Shown here: positions 9,574 through 18,300 of the stretch, one piece after another
How positions within the stretch are numbered: the stretch's first letter is position 1
Layout of the letters: each line of letters begins with the position of its first letter
NCBI GenBank assembly: GCA_025357755.1
Contig: JANXOP010000125.1
Location: 1 to 44,815, forward strand
Length of the DNA: 44,815 nucleotides
Reading direction: 5' to 3'
Source: Kofleriaceae bacterium
GTDB taxonomy: Bacteria > Myxococcota_A > Polyangia > Haliangiales > Haliangiaceae
Position numbers and translations under genes: made by a program
Notes under the pieces: model-generated
Database searches by the model: none
The model's input: the letters and a program-made list of their open reading frames with translations, nothing else
Told to the model about the DNA's origin: nothing

Positions 9574-10605
9574 ATGTCTGTGGTGGTCGTCGCCGGCGCG
9601 CGCCCGAACTTCGTCAAGGTTGCGCCGCTCCTCCACGCCTCGCGTGGCAGGCTCGCGGTCGAGCTCGTCCATACCGGCCAGCATTACGATCGCGCGATGT
9701 CGGGCGTGTTCTTCGAGCAACTCGGAATTCCGGCAGCCGACGAGAACCTCGGGGTCCCGGGTGCACAGACAGCGCAGATCATGGCGGCGTTCGATGCGTA
9801 TCTCGCGCGTCGTACGCGGCCGCCCCGCGGGGTCGTCGTGGTGGGTGATGTGAGCTCGACGATGGCGTGCGCGCTCGCCGCGGTCGCGCGCAGAATTCCA
9901 GTCGCGCATGTCGAAGCGGGGCTGCGTTCATTCGATCGAACGATGCCCGAAGAGATGCATCGGATCGTCACCGATGGCGTCTCCGAACTGCTCTTCGCGA
10001 GCGAGTCCGCTGCGATCGTGAATCTCGCATGCGAAGGTCGAACGGATGCGCGCTTGGTCGGCAACGTGATGATCGATACGCTCGTCAAGCAGCTGCCGGC
10101 GATCCGCAACCTCGAGATGGCGAAGCGATTTGCGGCGACCGATTACATCGTCGTCACACTGCACCGACCGGGTAACGTCGACGACCCGGTGCAGCTCGCG
10201 CTCCTATGCGAGGTCCTCGCGCAGCTCGCGACGGAACGACCGGTGATCTTTCCTGTCCATCCGCGGACTCGAAGCTGGCTCGGTGAGGTGCCGGGCGTGC
10301 AGCTGATCGAACCGCTCGGCTACCGCGAGTTTCTCGGGCTCGTGAGCACGGCTCGGTGTGTCGTGACCGACTCGGGAGGATTGCAAGAGGAGACGACGTA
10401 TCTCGGAATCCCGTGCTTCACGCTGCGGCCGAACACCGAGCGACCCTCGACGATCACGCTCGGTACGAACCAACTCGTGAGCGACATCACGCAGCTACCC
10501 GCGCTGGTCGAGGCGGCGACCCGGCGCGCTCCACCAGTGATCGAAGGCTGGGATGGTCACGCCGCCGAGCGAATCGTCGAAGCCCTCGCGCGAGCGTGGG
10601 GCTGA
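9574..10605 (+). CDS. wecB: UDP-N-acetylglucosamine 2-epimerase (non-hydrolysing)
   Basis: 343 aa. Interconverts UDP-GlcNAc and UDP-ManNAc in the cytosol. Family motifs: 'VAGARPNFVKVAPL' at the N-terminus, 'VVGDVSSTMACALAA', 'VAHVEAGLRSFD', 'TLHRPGNVDD' (variant of the HRREN region), 'TDSGGLQEETTYLGIPC' and 'LRPNTERPSTITLGTN'. The start is the ATG at 9574, preceded at 5 nt by AAGGTGG; the frame is open further upstream but that part is non-coding in character. It pairs logically with the WecG-type transferase at 20398, which in its family uses UDP-ManNAc or UDP-ManNAcA. The stop is 1 nt before the next ATG. Confidence 0.93.
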   Translation: MSVVVVAGARPNFVKVAPLLHASRGRLAVELVHTGQHYDRAMSGVFFEQLGIPAADENLGVPGAQTAQIMAAFDAYLARRTRPPRGVVVVGDVSSTMACALAAVARRIPVAHVEAGLRSFDRTMPEEMHRIVTDGVSELLFASESAAIVNLACEGRTDARLVGNVMIDTLVKQLPAIRNLEMAKRFAATDYIVVTLHRPGNVDDPVQLALLCEVLAQLATERPVIFPVHPRTRSWLGEVPGVQLIEPLGYREFLGLVSTARCVVTDSGGLQEETTYLGIPCFTLRPNTERPSTITLGTNQLVSDITQLPALVEAATRRAPPVIEGWDGHAAERIVEALARAWG

Positions 10606-10606
10606 G

Positions 10607-11266
10607 ATGTCGAAGGCCTCCGACTTTTTCGATCGGCAGAGTCGAGAGTTCGACGACGAGTATCGAACCAACCCTGGCTTTGCGGAGCGTCGTGAGGTCT
10701 GGCGAGATTTGATCGCGCGCCACGCGAAACCGGGTGGAGTTGCACTCGATGTAGGGTGTGGCAGCGGTGTCATCGGTGAACTTGCCGAGCATGCGGCGAT
10801 GCAGGTCACGGGGGTCGACCCCTCGCCGAGGATGCTGGCGCTCGCCGCGCAGCGCATACCGCAAGCGACGCTGATCGAGGGCACGATCGAGATACTCGCG
10901 GAGCGAGAGCTGAGCGCTGATCTGGTGCTGTGCTCGAGCGTGCTCGAATACGTGGACGACCTGGCTCGCTCCATCTCGGTGCTTGCCGCTGCCACGCGAC
11001 CGGGTGGATATCTGATCGTCTCCCTACCCAACGCGGAGGCCTTGTATCGCTACCTCGAGTCGATCGCATATCGACTCGTCGGTCGCCCGGGCTATCGAGC
11101 ACACGTCCTGCACCTCTCGACCCCAGCCTCGCTGATCGCGCGCTGTGGGCTGCCAGCCGTCGAGACCCGCTACTTCGCGACCCACCCGCTGGTCGCGTTG
11201 TTCGGTCGCCTCATCGCCGATCGACGGGGTAACTCGATGTTCGCTACCGTGTTTCGAGCGCCGTAA
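10607..11266 (+). CDS. Class I SAM-dependent methyltransferase
   Basis: 219 aa. The SAM-binding motif I is 'ALDVGCGSGVIGEL', followed by 'VTGVDPSPRML' (motif with acidic ribose contact) and 'LVLCSSVLEYVDD'. UbiE/Methyltransf_11 type. ATG one base after the wecB stop, so it is co-transcribed. In a polysaccharide locus the likely substrate is a sugar hydroxyl or lipid-linked intermediate, which is inference. The 3' end overlaps the convergent glycosyltransferase by 23 nt. Confidence 0.82.
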   Translation: MSKASDFFDRQSREFDDEYRTNPGFAERREVWRDLIARHAKPGGVALDVGCGSGVIGELAEHAAMQVTGVDPSPRMLALAAQRIPQATLIEGTIEILAERELSADLVLCSSVLEYVDDLARSISVLAAATRPGGYLIVSLPNAEALYRYLESIAYRLVGRPGYRAHVLHLSTPASLIARCGLPAVETRYFATHPLVALFGRLIADRRGNSMFATVFRAP

Positions 11267-12311
11267 ACACGTGGGCGAACTGACGCGCGACATCCTCGAG
11301 CTCGTACTTCGAACGAGCGATGATCGCGTTCGCGCGACCCATTTGCTCGCGCCTTTCCGCGTCCGCAGCGAGAGCGCAGAGCGCTTCACTCAGCGAGCCA
11401 ACATCGCCAGGGGGGACGAGGTACCCGCTCTCCGGCCCGATGACGTCCGGAGCACCACCGACGCTCGTCGCGACGACCGGAAGGCCGTGAAACATGGCCT
11501 CGAGGATCGCGAGCGAGAACCCTTCGGCGTACGACGGGAGGGCGAAGATATCCGCGCTTTGAAATAGTTCGAGTTTTTGCGATCCGCTGACGATGCCGAC
11601 GTAGACAACTCCCGGCGTCGCGAGCGCCGCACGAACTAGAGCTGTGGCTTCGAGCTCGCCGGCACAGACGAGCCGTGCGTTCGGATGGTGCGCGCGCACG
11701 ACCCGGAAGGCGCTCACGAGATCGAGGAAGCCCTTGGCGCGGGACAGGTGACCGACAAAGAGCAGGGTCAGTCCCGGCGAGGCGTAGGTGCGCTTCGGGG
11801 GATGTCGTTCGCCACGTAGACCGTTGGGTACGATAGCGATGGCGACCTCGGGCGCTGCATCGGCGAGCTGACCTGCGAGGCGAGCCGTCTGAACGATCGC
11901 GCACGCTGCACTCCCCCAGCTCTGTCGCAGGACGCGCTGCATCCATCGCTGCTCCGAGCGGTAGTAGTCATCGTAGGCGCCGCCGCGCAGATGCAAGACG
12001 ATCGTCTTGCCGAGCGCGCGCGCGGTCGCGATCAGGACCGCGTCACGCAGCGCCGCAACTCGATTGGCTGCGATCACCAGATACACGATGTCGACATCGC
12101 GGGTGGCGCTGACAAAGCGGCGATACGCGCGACTGAAGGCGATCACTCCAGCCGTATCGAATCGACCTTTGGCCATATTCTGCGTACGGAGCGTCGCGTT
12201 CTCGATCCGTAGGTCGAGATGAGCTCCGCACGCCTCGGCGAGTTGTTGCGATGCGACTTCGGGCCCCGCGTAGGGCGGAGGTAGCGGTACCCACATCAGC
12301 ACACGAGACAT
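11244..12311 (-). CDS. Glycosyltransferase family 4
   Basis: 355 aa, GT-B fold. The N-terminal 'WVPLPPPYAGPEVASQ' is the acceptor-domain glycine-rich loop. The C-terminal domain has 'LLFVGHLSRAKGFLDLVSAF' and the nucleotide-sugar motif 'FALPSYAEGFSLAILEAMFHGLPVVAT' in two parts, with the E-x7-E arrangement. It transfers a sugar from an activated donor to the growing lipid-linked repeat unit on the cytosolic face. ATG at 12311; the frame is open further upstream but there it only shadows the opposite-strand glycosyltransferase. It is divergent from that gene across 39 nt. Donor and acceptor cannot be predicted. Confidence 0.87.
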   Translation of the reverse strand: MSRVLMWVPLPPPYAGPEVASQQLAEACGAHLDLRIENATLRTQNMAKGRFDTAGVIAFSRAYRRFVSATRDVDIVYLVIAANRVAALRDAVLIATARALGKTIVLHLRGGAYDDYYRSEQRWMQRVLRQSWGSAACAIVQTARLAGQLADAAPEVAIAIVPNGLRGERHPPKRTYASPGLTLLFVGHLSRAKGFLDLVSAFRVVRAHHPNARLVCAGELEATALVRAALATPGVVYVGIVSGSQKLELFQSADIFALPSYAEGFSLAILEAMFHGLPVVATSVGGAPDVIGPESGYLVPPGDVGSLSEALCALAADAERREQMGRANAIIARSKYELEDVARQFAHVFTALETR

Positions 12312-12350
12312 AGTTGGTGACGAGACGAGGATGTAGCATCGAACGCCGCC

Positions 12351-13397
12351 GTGAATCGAACGATCCTGCATGCCATCGCCTCGCTCGAAGGTGGCGGCGC
12401 AGAGCGTCAGCTCGTGATGCTCGCGAACGAGCAGGCGCGGCGTGGCTGGCACGTTCATCTCGCGATGCGGCGAGGTGGCGTTCACGAGGCGCAGCTCGCG
12501 CCCGAGATCGCCAGGCACGTGCTCGGCGACTTCGCCGGTGGATCGCCCGAGCTCGGCCTGCGCATCGCGCGCGTCTTGAGGACCGTGCGGCCTGCGCTCG
12601 TACAGACGTGGTTGCCCCAGATGGACGTGCTCGCCGGAAGCGCGAGCCTTGCACATCGCATCCCCTGGGTGCTCTCCGAGCGGGCATCGCACCTCGCCTA
12701 TCCGGCGAGCTTCGCGATGTGGCTTCGCAAAAAGCTCGGTCGTTTTGCGAGCGCGATCGTCGCGAACTCGACGGCGGGATCGGCGCTGTGGGCATCCGCG
12801 CGCGGACCCGTTTCGGAGATTCGAAACGCGCTCGATCTTGCCGCGATCGAAGCTGCACCACCGGGTGGCGAAGAACCACCGTTCTTCTTGTTCGCGGGCC
12901 GGCTGAGTGCGGAGAAGCGACCGGACGTGCTCCTTGCGGCAATGCGCCATGTGCCGGGGGCGCGGTTGCGAATGCTCGGCGAAGGAGCACTTCGTCCGAT
13001 CCTCCGGCGCGCGATCGAACGCGACGCACTCGACGTCACGGTCGAGCGATTTCGATCGGACTGGTGGTCCTTGTTGAAGACGGCGGCGGCGATCGTCTGC
13101 CCGAGTCAGCACGAAGGTGAGCCCAATGTCGTCCTCGAGGCGATGGCTGCGGGCTGCCCCATCGTCGCGAGTGATATCGCTGCGCATCGCGAGCTCCTCG
13201 ATCACCGTTGTGCGCTTCTCGTACCGGCCGATGATCCCCTAGCCCTCGCAGGAGCGCTGCACGCCGTGCGCACCGATCCTGTGGCCGCACGAGCCCGCGC
13301 GCGAATCGCCTACTCGCGCGTCCAGGACCGTTCGATCGAGAAGGCCGCAAGCCTGTACGACGGCGTCTACGCTACAGCGATCGGACGCGGACGCTAG
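12351..13397 (+). CDS. Glycosyltransferase family 4
   Basis: 348 aa. N-terminal 'IASLEGGGAERQLVMLAN' is the classic GT4 GGAE loop. C-terminal 'FLFAGRLSAEKRPDVLLAA' and 'PSQHEGEPNVVLEAMAAG' carry the donor-binding glutamates. GTG start. The last 26 nt overlap the convergent flippase gene. Substrates unknown; it presumably adds one sugar of the repeat unit. Confidence 0.87.
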   Translation: MNRTILHAIASLEGGGAERQLVMLANEQARRGWHVHLAMRRGGVHEAQLAPEIARHVLGDFAGGSPELGLRIARVLRTVRPALVQTWLPQMDVLAGSASLAHRIPWVLSERASHLAYPASFAMWLRKKLGRFASAIVANSTAGSALWASARGPVSEIRNALDLAAIEAAPPGGEEPPFFLFAGRLSAEKRPDVLLAAMRHVPGARLRMLGEGALRPILRRAIERDALDVTVERFRSDWWSLLKTAAAIVCPSQHEGEPNVVLEAMAAGCPIVASDIAAHRELLDHRCALLVPADDPLALAGALHAVRTDPVAARARARIAYSRVQDRSIEKAASLYDGVYATAIGRGR

Positions 13398-14604
13398 CCA
13401 GCACGCCGAAGACGAGGGCGGTGACGCTCGCCGCGGCGCACAGCGCCCATGCCGCGCCGAGCGCACCGTAGGCGGGAACGAGGGCCGATGCCGTACCGAG
13501 TCCTACGACGAGGTTGATGGCCTGGAGCGCGATCTGGCGCTTGTACTCGCCACTCGCGGTCACGAGCACGCCGAACGCGCTCGCGATGTTCGTCGCGAGG
13601 CCCGCGATCATCACCACGACCAGGATGTCACCGCGCTCCGCGTAGGCCTGCGTGTAGAGGATGCCGAGGGCGAAACGCCCAGCGAGTGCGGCAACCGTGA
13701 TGCCCATGAGGCCGAGCGCGACCGCCGTGACCAAGAGCGTGCGCAGCAGGCGCCTGACCTCGGTCCGATCACGGTCGATGAAGGCACGCGCCAGGCGGGG
13801 CGCCGTGGCCTGGCCGAGCGCGGTCATCAACGTCACGCCGAGTAGCATCAGGTTGGCATTTGCGCTGAACAGACCGAGCTCGCGGTCCCCGCTGAAATAG
13901 TCGACGAGATAGCGAGGCGCATTGGCCGCGTACGAGCCCACCATCAGGACGATTCCTAGAGGAAAGGAGCTCCGTGCGAGTGTGACGAGCTCGGACCTGA
14001 TGAAGCGCGGTCGTATCGACTGATCGAATCCGCGCGCGACCGTGAGGTCATACGCGACCAACGCGATCGACCAACCGACGGCGATGCCTGCGGCGGTCGC
14101 GACGAGGTCGCGAGTCGTCACGAGTGCGAGCGCGACGGCTGCCAGTGCGAGGCAGCCTTTGAGGACCATCGAGCGAGCGATCCGGCCCATGTCCTCTTGC
14201 TGTTGAAGTTGGGCCCAGATGATCTCACTCGTTGCTTCGGCCGCCTTCGCCACCGCATACACCGCGATGATCGCGGCCGAGCTCCGGTAGCCTGCGACCG
14301 CGACGACGACGATCAGCGCGACCGCGACGCTGGTCGTGACCACGCGAAGCCCGAGGTAGGTCGCGAACGAGTAGCGCCGCTGTACATCGTTTGCTTGAAC
14401 CGTGCGCAAGCCCAAGCTCGCAGCCAACATGATCGGCGAGCACAGTGCGACGGCCAGGGTGAACTGGCCGACCATCTCGGGCGATCCGAGCTTTGCGATC
14501 AACACGATCACCAGCCACTGGCTGGTCGCGTACCCGAGGTTCCCGAGGAGGGTCCACGAGAAGTTGCTCCGCAACGAGCTTCGCACCGGACTCGATCTAT
14601 ACAC
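13372..14604 (-). CDS. Polysaccharide flippase, Wzx/MOP superfamily
   Basis: 410 aa with about 12 hydrophobic helices. The beginning 'SLRSNFSWTLLGNLGYATSQWLVIVLIAKLG' (read in two parts) is typical of polysaccharide_synt family N-termini, and 'GVLVTASGEYKRQIALQAIN' resembles the family's later helices. It moves the undecaprenyl-linked repeat unit to the periplasmic face. Start GTG 14604; a GTG six codons on (14586) is equally plausible and would leave more room for a promoter. The gene sits head to head with the polymerase, the pair flanked by glycosyltransferases as usual for Wzx/Wzy loci. Confidence 0.82.
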   Translation of the reverse strand: MYRSSPVRSSLRSNFSWTLLGNLGYATSQWLVIVLIAKLGSPEMVGQFTLAVALCSPIMLAASLGLRTVQANDVQRRYSFATYLGLRVVTTSVAVALIVVVAVAGYRSSAAIIAVYAVAKAAEATSEIIWAQLQQQEDMGRIARSMVLKGCLALAAVALALVTTRDLVATAAGIAVGWSIALVAYDLTVARGFDQSIRPRFIRSELVTLARSSFPLGIVLMVGSYAANAPRYLVDYFSGDRELGLFSANANLMLLGVTLMTALGQATAPRLARAFIDRDRTEVRRLLRTLLVTAVALGLMGITVAALAGRFALGILYTQAYAERGDILVVVMIAGLATNIASAFGVLVTASGEYKRQIALQAINLVVGLGTASALVPAYGALGAAWALCAAASVTALVFGVLASVRVRSL

Positions 14605-14611
14605 TGCAAGT

Positions 14612-15964
14612 GTGCTGACGCCGGTGCAACGCGCGTACTACGTGGGCTTTGTCGCCTGCGCGCTCGTTTGCTTCACCCCGTTCAAGTTGCTCACGTACGC
14701 GCTGCCGGTCCTGCTGATCGCATGGCTCGTCGTCACGGCCGGCACGATCGGCATGCGAAACCGGGTGGTGGTCGTGATCGGTGGTGCGGTTGGCCTCGGT
14801 GCGTTCTACGAGCTGACCGCCGAGGATCTGTTGGTCACGAACTACGTGCTCGCGTTGGTCACGTACTCCGCGATCCTGCCCCTGCTTGTCGTCGAGAGTC
14901 GCTCGATCGCGTCGAGCGCGCTGTTCGAAAAACAAGTGGGGGTGGCGCTGCGTCTACTCGCCGTCGAAGGCGTCGTCGGGATCATCCAGGCGATCTACGG
15001 AGCGACCGAGACCGGATCGTTCGGCGGCGCGAACGGTGATCACGTCGCAGGGACGATTCATCCCTACTTGACGGCCGAGCTCGCGTTTTCGAATCCCGTG
15101 TTCGCCGTGAACATGGCGGTCATGCTCTTGGCGTGCCTGGCGGTGCCGAACATCGCACGCTGCCGAGTGCGCGCGATCGCGCTCGGTGGCCTCGCGCTCG
15201 TGCTCGCGTCCGTGGTTCACGTCCTCGTGTTTCTCGTGGCAGCGGTCGCGTTTGCCCTGCTGACCACTCGGCGAACCAAAAGACTACAGCGCCGGCGCCT
15301 ACGCGTCGGTCGCCTCGCGGTCGTGGTCGCGCTGGTCGTGGGTGTCGGGTATGTCGCCTTGGCGGACAACCTCGAGGGCATCTCGCGCGTCGGTGCCCAG
15401 GCGATCGATCTCGATGCGGTCGACATTCCGCGCGCGATCCTCCTGAGCCGGGTGTTTAGCGAATTGCCCGAGGACGCGCCGGAGCAGCCCTACATCGGGC
15501 TCGGTCCAGGACAGTTTTCGAGCCGCGCGAGCTTGATCGCGAGCGGCCTGTACCTCGGTGGACCGGACTCGCCTCGTCCCGTGCCGTTACTGTCACCACA
15601 AGCGACGCGGCTCGCGAGCTCGTACTGTTTCTCTCTCCTCGTGGCGTACAAAGCATCGGATCTCGTGATCGGCTCCACCGAGCAACCGTTCTTCTCGCTG
15701 CTTTCGATCTACACGGAGCTCGGGATCGTAGGGCTCGTCATCGTCCTTGGCTGGCTCGTCGTGATCATCCGCAGAGTTCAGCGACGCGTGCGCGAGCGAT
15801 CTGAGCTCTACACGCGTGGCCTGATGTTTGTCACCGCGGTGGGCTTCTTCACGCTGATCGGCCTGCAGGACAACTACTGGGAATCTCCCCAGGCGCTCTT
15901 GATCGGCCTTCTCATGTTGCACGTGCTGTACGCCACGATCATGTACGAGCCGATCGATGCGTGA
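14612..15964 (+). CDS. O-antigen/exopolysaccharide polymerase (Wzy-like)
   Basis: 450 aa, ten or more hydrophobic helices from 'YYVGFVACALVCFTPF' on, with a large periplasmic-type loop around 'LVIGSTEQPFFSLLSIYTE' of the kind Wzy/O-antigen ligase proteins show between late helices. GTG start at 14612; longer reading upstream would overlap the flippase completely. Wzy proteins join flipped repeat units into polymer. Sequence conservation in this family is low, so the call rests on topology and locus. The stop overlaps the next start by 8 nt. Confidence 0.72.
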   Translation: MLTPVQRAYYVGFVACALVCFTPFKLLTYALPVLLIAWLVVTAGTIGMRNRVVVVIGGAVGLGAFYELTAEDLLVTNYVLALVTYSAILPLLVVESRSIASSALFEKQVGVALRLLAVEGVVGIIQAIYGATETGSFGGANGDHVAGTIHPYLTAELAFSNPVFAVNMAVMLLACLAVPNIARCRVRAIALGGLALVLASVVHVLVFLVAAVAFALLTTRRTKRLQRRRLRVGRLAVVVALVVGVGYVALADNLEGISRVGAQAIDLDAVDIPRAILLSRVFSELPEDAPEQPYIGLGPGQFSSRASLIASGLYLGGPDSPRPVPLLSPQATRLASSYCFSLLVAYKASDLVIGSTEQPFFSLLSIYTELGIVGLVIVLGWLVVIIRRVQRRVRERSELYTRGLMFVTAVGFFTLIGLQDNYWESPQALLIGLLMLHVLYATIMYEPIDA

Positions 15965-16754
15965 ACGCGTGCGTGTTCCAGAGCTCCTCGGCGCACGGGC
16001 GCGAGGCGACAACAACGTCGAGGACCGCTTCTTGACGCAGCTCCAGCTGCGCAACGGCGTGTACAAGATGACCGAACGTCATCGCTTCGATGACACCCTC
16101 GATGCGACGGTCTCTCATGCGAACCGGATCGGCGCCCATCGCGTACTCGATGTCGCGTGTTCCTCTGGAATCTCCACGCTCGAGCTCGCGACCGCGCTAG
16201 GCACCCGCGAGGTTCATGGCACGGACCTCACGATCGAAGCGACCTACCTGGAGCGCGATGGCCTCGGCTGGCTGGTCGATGCAGATGATCGAGTGCTCCA
16301 GGTGGACCATCCCCAGTGGGCGATGACCTGGAGCCCGGGCAAGCGCGAGCTCGCTACCCATCCGGGCCGGGTGGCGCATTCGCTCCTGCTGCGTGCGTTA
16401 CGCCGTGGTCTCCGATCCTTTGCGCGCACCCAGGTCAGCCTGATCTCGTCGGAGGTCGCAGCGGCGAGCGTCGAGATTCACGAGGAAGATGCATTCGAGC
16501 CGACGGTGAAGGGCCCCTTCGAGCTCGTACGAGTCGCGAACTTCATGAACATCTTCTATTTCTCGCGCCGCGAGCTGCTAGCGCTGCGCGATGCGGTGGT
16601 CTCGCGGCTCGCCGACGGGGGCGTCTTGTTCGTCGTTCGCACCCATCACGATCGCTCGAATCACGGATCGTACTTCGAGCGCCGCGGCTCGCGAATGGTC
16701 GAGCTCGACCGAGTTGGTGCGGGAAGCGAAGTTCGCGAGCTGATCACTCGGTGA
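15957..16754 (+). CDS. SAM-dependent methyltransferase-like protein
   Basis: 265 aa. SAM motif 'RVLDVACSSGISTLELATAL' followed by 'VHGTDLTIEATYLERDG'. Downstream helices and 'LADGGVLFVVRTHHD' fit a class I Rossmann fold. The ATG at 15957 overlaps the polymerase stop, so the two are coupled. Probably modifies a sugar or the polymer end, which is inference. It overlaps the convergent heparinase-like gene by 11 nt. Confidence 0.72.
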   Translation: MRERVRVPELLGARARGDNNVEDRFLTQLQLRNGVYKMTERHRFDDTLDATVSHANRIGAHRVLDVACSSGISTLELATALGTREVHGTDLTIEATYLERDGLGWLVDADDRVLQVDHPQWAMTWSPGKRELATHPGRVAHSLLLRALRRGLRSFARTQVSLISSEVAAASVEIHEEDAFEPTVKGPFELVRVANFMNIFYFSRRELLALRDAVVSRLADGGVLFVVRTHHDRSNHGSYFERRGSRMVELDRVGAGSEVRELITR

Positions 16755-18300
16755 GTAGGCCTAGCTCGCGCGCTTCCGCGAGCAAGGTCTCGACAACGGA
16801 GTCATCGCCCACTCCGAGCGCGACGATCACCTGGCTCTGACCGATGACCTCGAGCGTGGGCGCGAGCTCGATGGCACCGTAGGAGCGCGAGTGGCGGGTC
16901 TCGCGCATCGTGGCCGTGCCCTCGATCGCGCGGACCCAGCCGCTCGTGGCGGCGTCCGGTGCGAAGTGATAGCGAGCGGTGATCGGGAGTGCGGTATCGG
17001 CTCGGTCGATCACGACCATCGCGTCACCGTGGCGGAGCAGCGTCCTTCGATGCGTGGTGGGGCCGAAGCCGTCGTGCGAAGCGATGACGATGTCGCGATC
17101 GGCTAGCTCGCAACGCTCGAGCGTGACATTTGGTTTGCGTCCCCAGAGGAACGGACCGAGGACCTCGGCCTGCTCGAGGTCTGCAACTTGTAGCGTGTTG
17201 TGCGCCGCGGTCGCTCGCAACTCGTCGCGCAGCGTATCGTCCCCCGCGTAGCGGTACGTCCCTCGGTCGACGAGGAACGGGATGCGATCGCACGCGACCG
17301 AAATGGCGAGCGCATCGCAGTGCGCATGGGCGGCCAGCGTCCCGAAGCCGAACGGTCCCGCATCGAACGTGACGTGAAGCCTGGGCGATCGGAGCACGAC
17401 CTGACCAGCCTGCGGAAAGAGCTCGGAGCCTGCAGGCGTCTCGGCGACCGGGATCTGGAAGCCAGCAACGATTCGACCGCCGTCATCATCGCCCTGTTGC
17501 AGCAGGCCGCGGTCGCAAGCGAGTGCGGCCAGATAGTGCGCCATCGCGGCGATCGTTCGGTCGAGCCAGGCGTGCGAGGTGCCATGGGCGCGTTCGACGA
17601 GTGCAACCAGCGCGAGCGCTTCGAGCACGAACGCGTGATAGTGCGTCGCCATCTCCGCATGGACGCCATCGCCGAACACCTGTTCCCCGACCGCTCGCTC
17701 GAGCGCCGCCATGTGGCGGCTCGGCGTATCGAGAACGCGAGCGGCGATCACCAGGCCAGTGAGCTCGACCACGAGGTGGTTGTTCGCGGAGGAATAGGCG
17801 GACAAGTGGCGCTCCACGAACGCGGCATGCTGGAAGATCATGGCCGCGCAGTGGGTCGGTGGGTCGGGCCGCGTCAACGCTGCGACGGCGACGAGCGAAT
17901 GAATCCGGATCGCTGCCTCCATCGCCGCTCCGGGCGGTTCACCGATCACGGCCTGCTCGAGCCACGACCGGAATCGAGGATCCTGATCCGCAACGGCTGC
18001 AACCGTGACCCAGTCGTGCCCCCGCTCGAGCTCCCACGTGAGGCGCGGATCGTCGAACCGACGAGGAAGGGTGATGCGGCCGATGCCGAGAACATCGCGT
18101 TCGCCCCGCAGGATGCGGTCCGCCGCTGCCCGGTCCGCTGCGAGCCGGTACGGAATCTCAGGCCCCATCCAGCTCGCGAACCGGGACGGAAGCGGTGCCT
18201 GCCGCTCGAGAGGCGCCATGACCAGACGGCGCGCCCGGTGCACGACCTCGGGCACCGACATCGCGCGCAGGCGTCGCCAATACCAGCGCGGCGGATGCAT
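16744..18300 (-). CDS. Heparinase II/III-family protein
   Basis: 518 aa. The N-terminal 'MHPPRWYWRRLRAMSVPEVVHR' is typical of these locus-encoded proteins. The alpha-toroid carries 'SAYSSANNHLVVELTGL' with the NNH motif, and the C-terminal beta domain has 'GTLAAHAHCDALAIS' with the conserved His/Asp set. Family members are polysaccharide lyases or lyase-like proteins acting on uronic-acid-containing glycans. I see no signal peptide, so a cytosolic or locus-processing role is possible. TGATG overlap with the two-domain oxidoreductase, a pairing I recall as common in exopolysaccharide clusters. Confidence 0.8.
   Translation of the reverse strand: MHPPRWYWRRLRAMSVPEVVHRARRLVMAPLERQAPLPSRFASWMGPEIPYRLAADRAAADRILRGERDVLGIGRITLPRRFDDPRLTWELERGHDWVTVAAVADQDPRFRSWLEQAVIGEPPGAAMEAAIRIHSLVAVAALTRPDPPTHCAAMIFQHAAFVERHLSAYSSANNHLVVELTGLVIAARVLDTPSRHMAALERAVGEQVFGDGVHAEMATHYHAFVLEALALVALVERAHGTSHAWLDRTIAAMAHYLAALACDRGLLQQGDDDGGRIVAGFQIPVAETPAGSELFPQAGQVVLRSPRLHVTFDAGPFGFGTLAAHAHCDALAISVACDRIPFLVDRGTYRYAGDDTLRDELRATAAHNTLQVADLEQAEVLGPFLWGRKPNVTLERCELADRDIVIASHDGFGPTTHRRTLLRHGDAMVVIDRADTALPITARYHFAPDAATSGWVRAIEGTATMRETRHSRSYGAIELAPTLEVIGQSQVIVALGVGDDSVVETLLAEARELGLLTE

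Noticed and set aside
12312..13205. Upstream extension of the minus-strand glycosyltransferase
   Set aside because: It is antisense to the second glycosyltransferase; the GT4 N-terminal loop begins right after the ATG at 12311.
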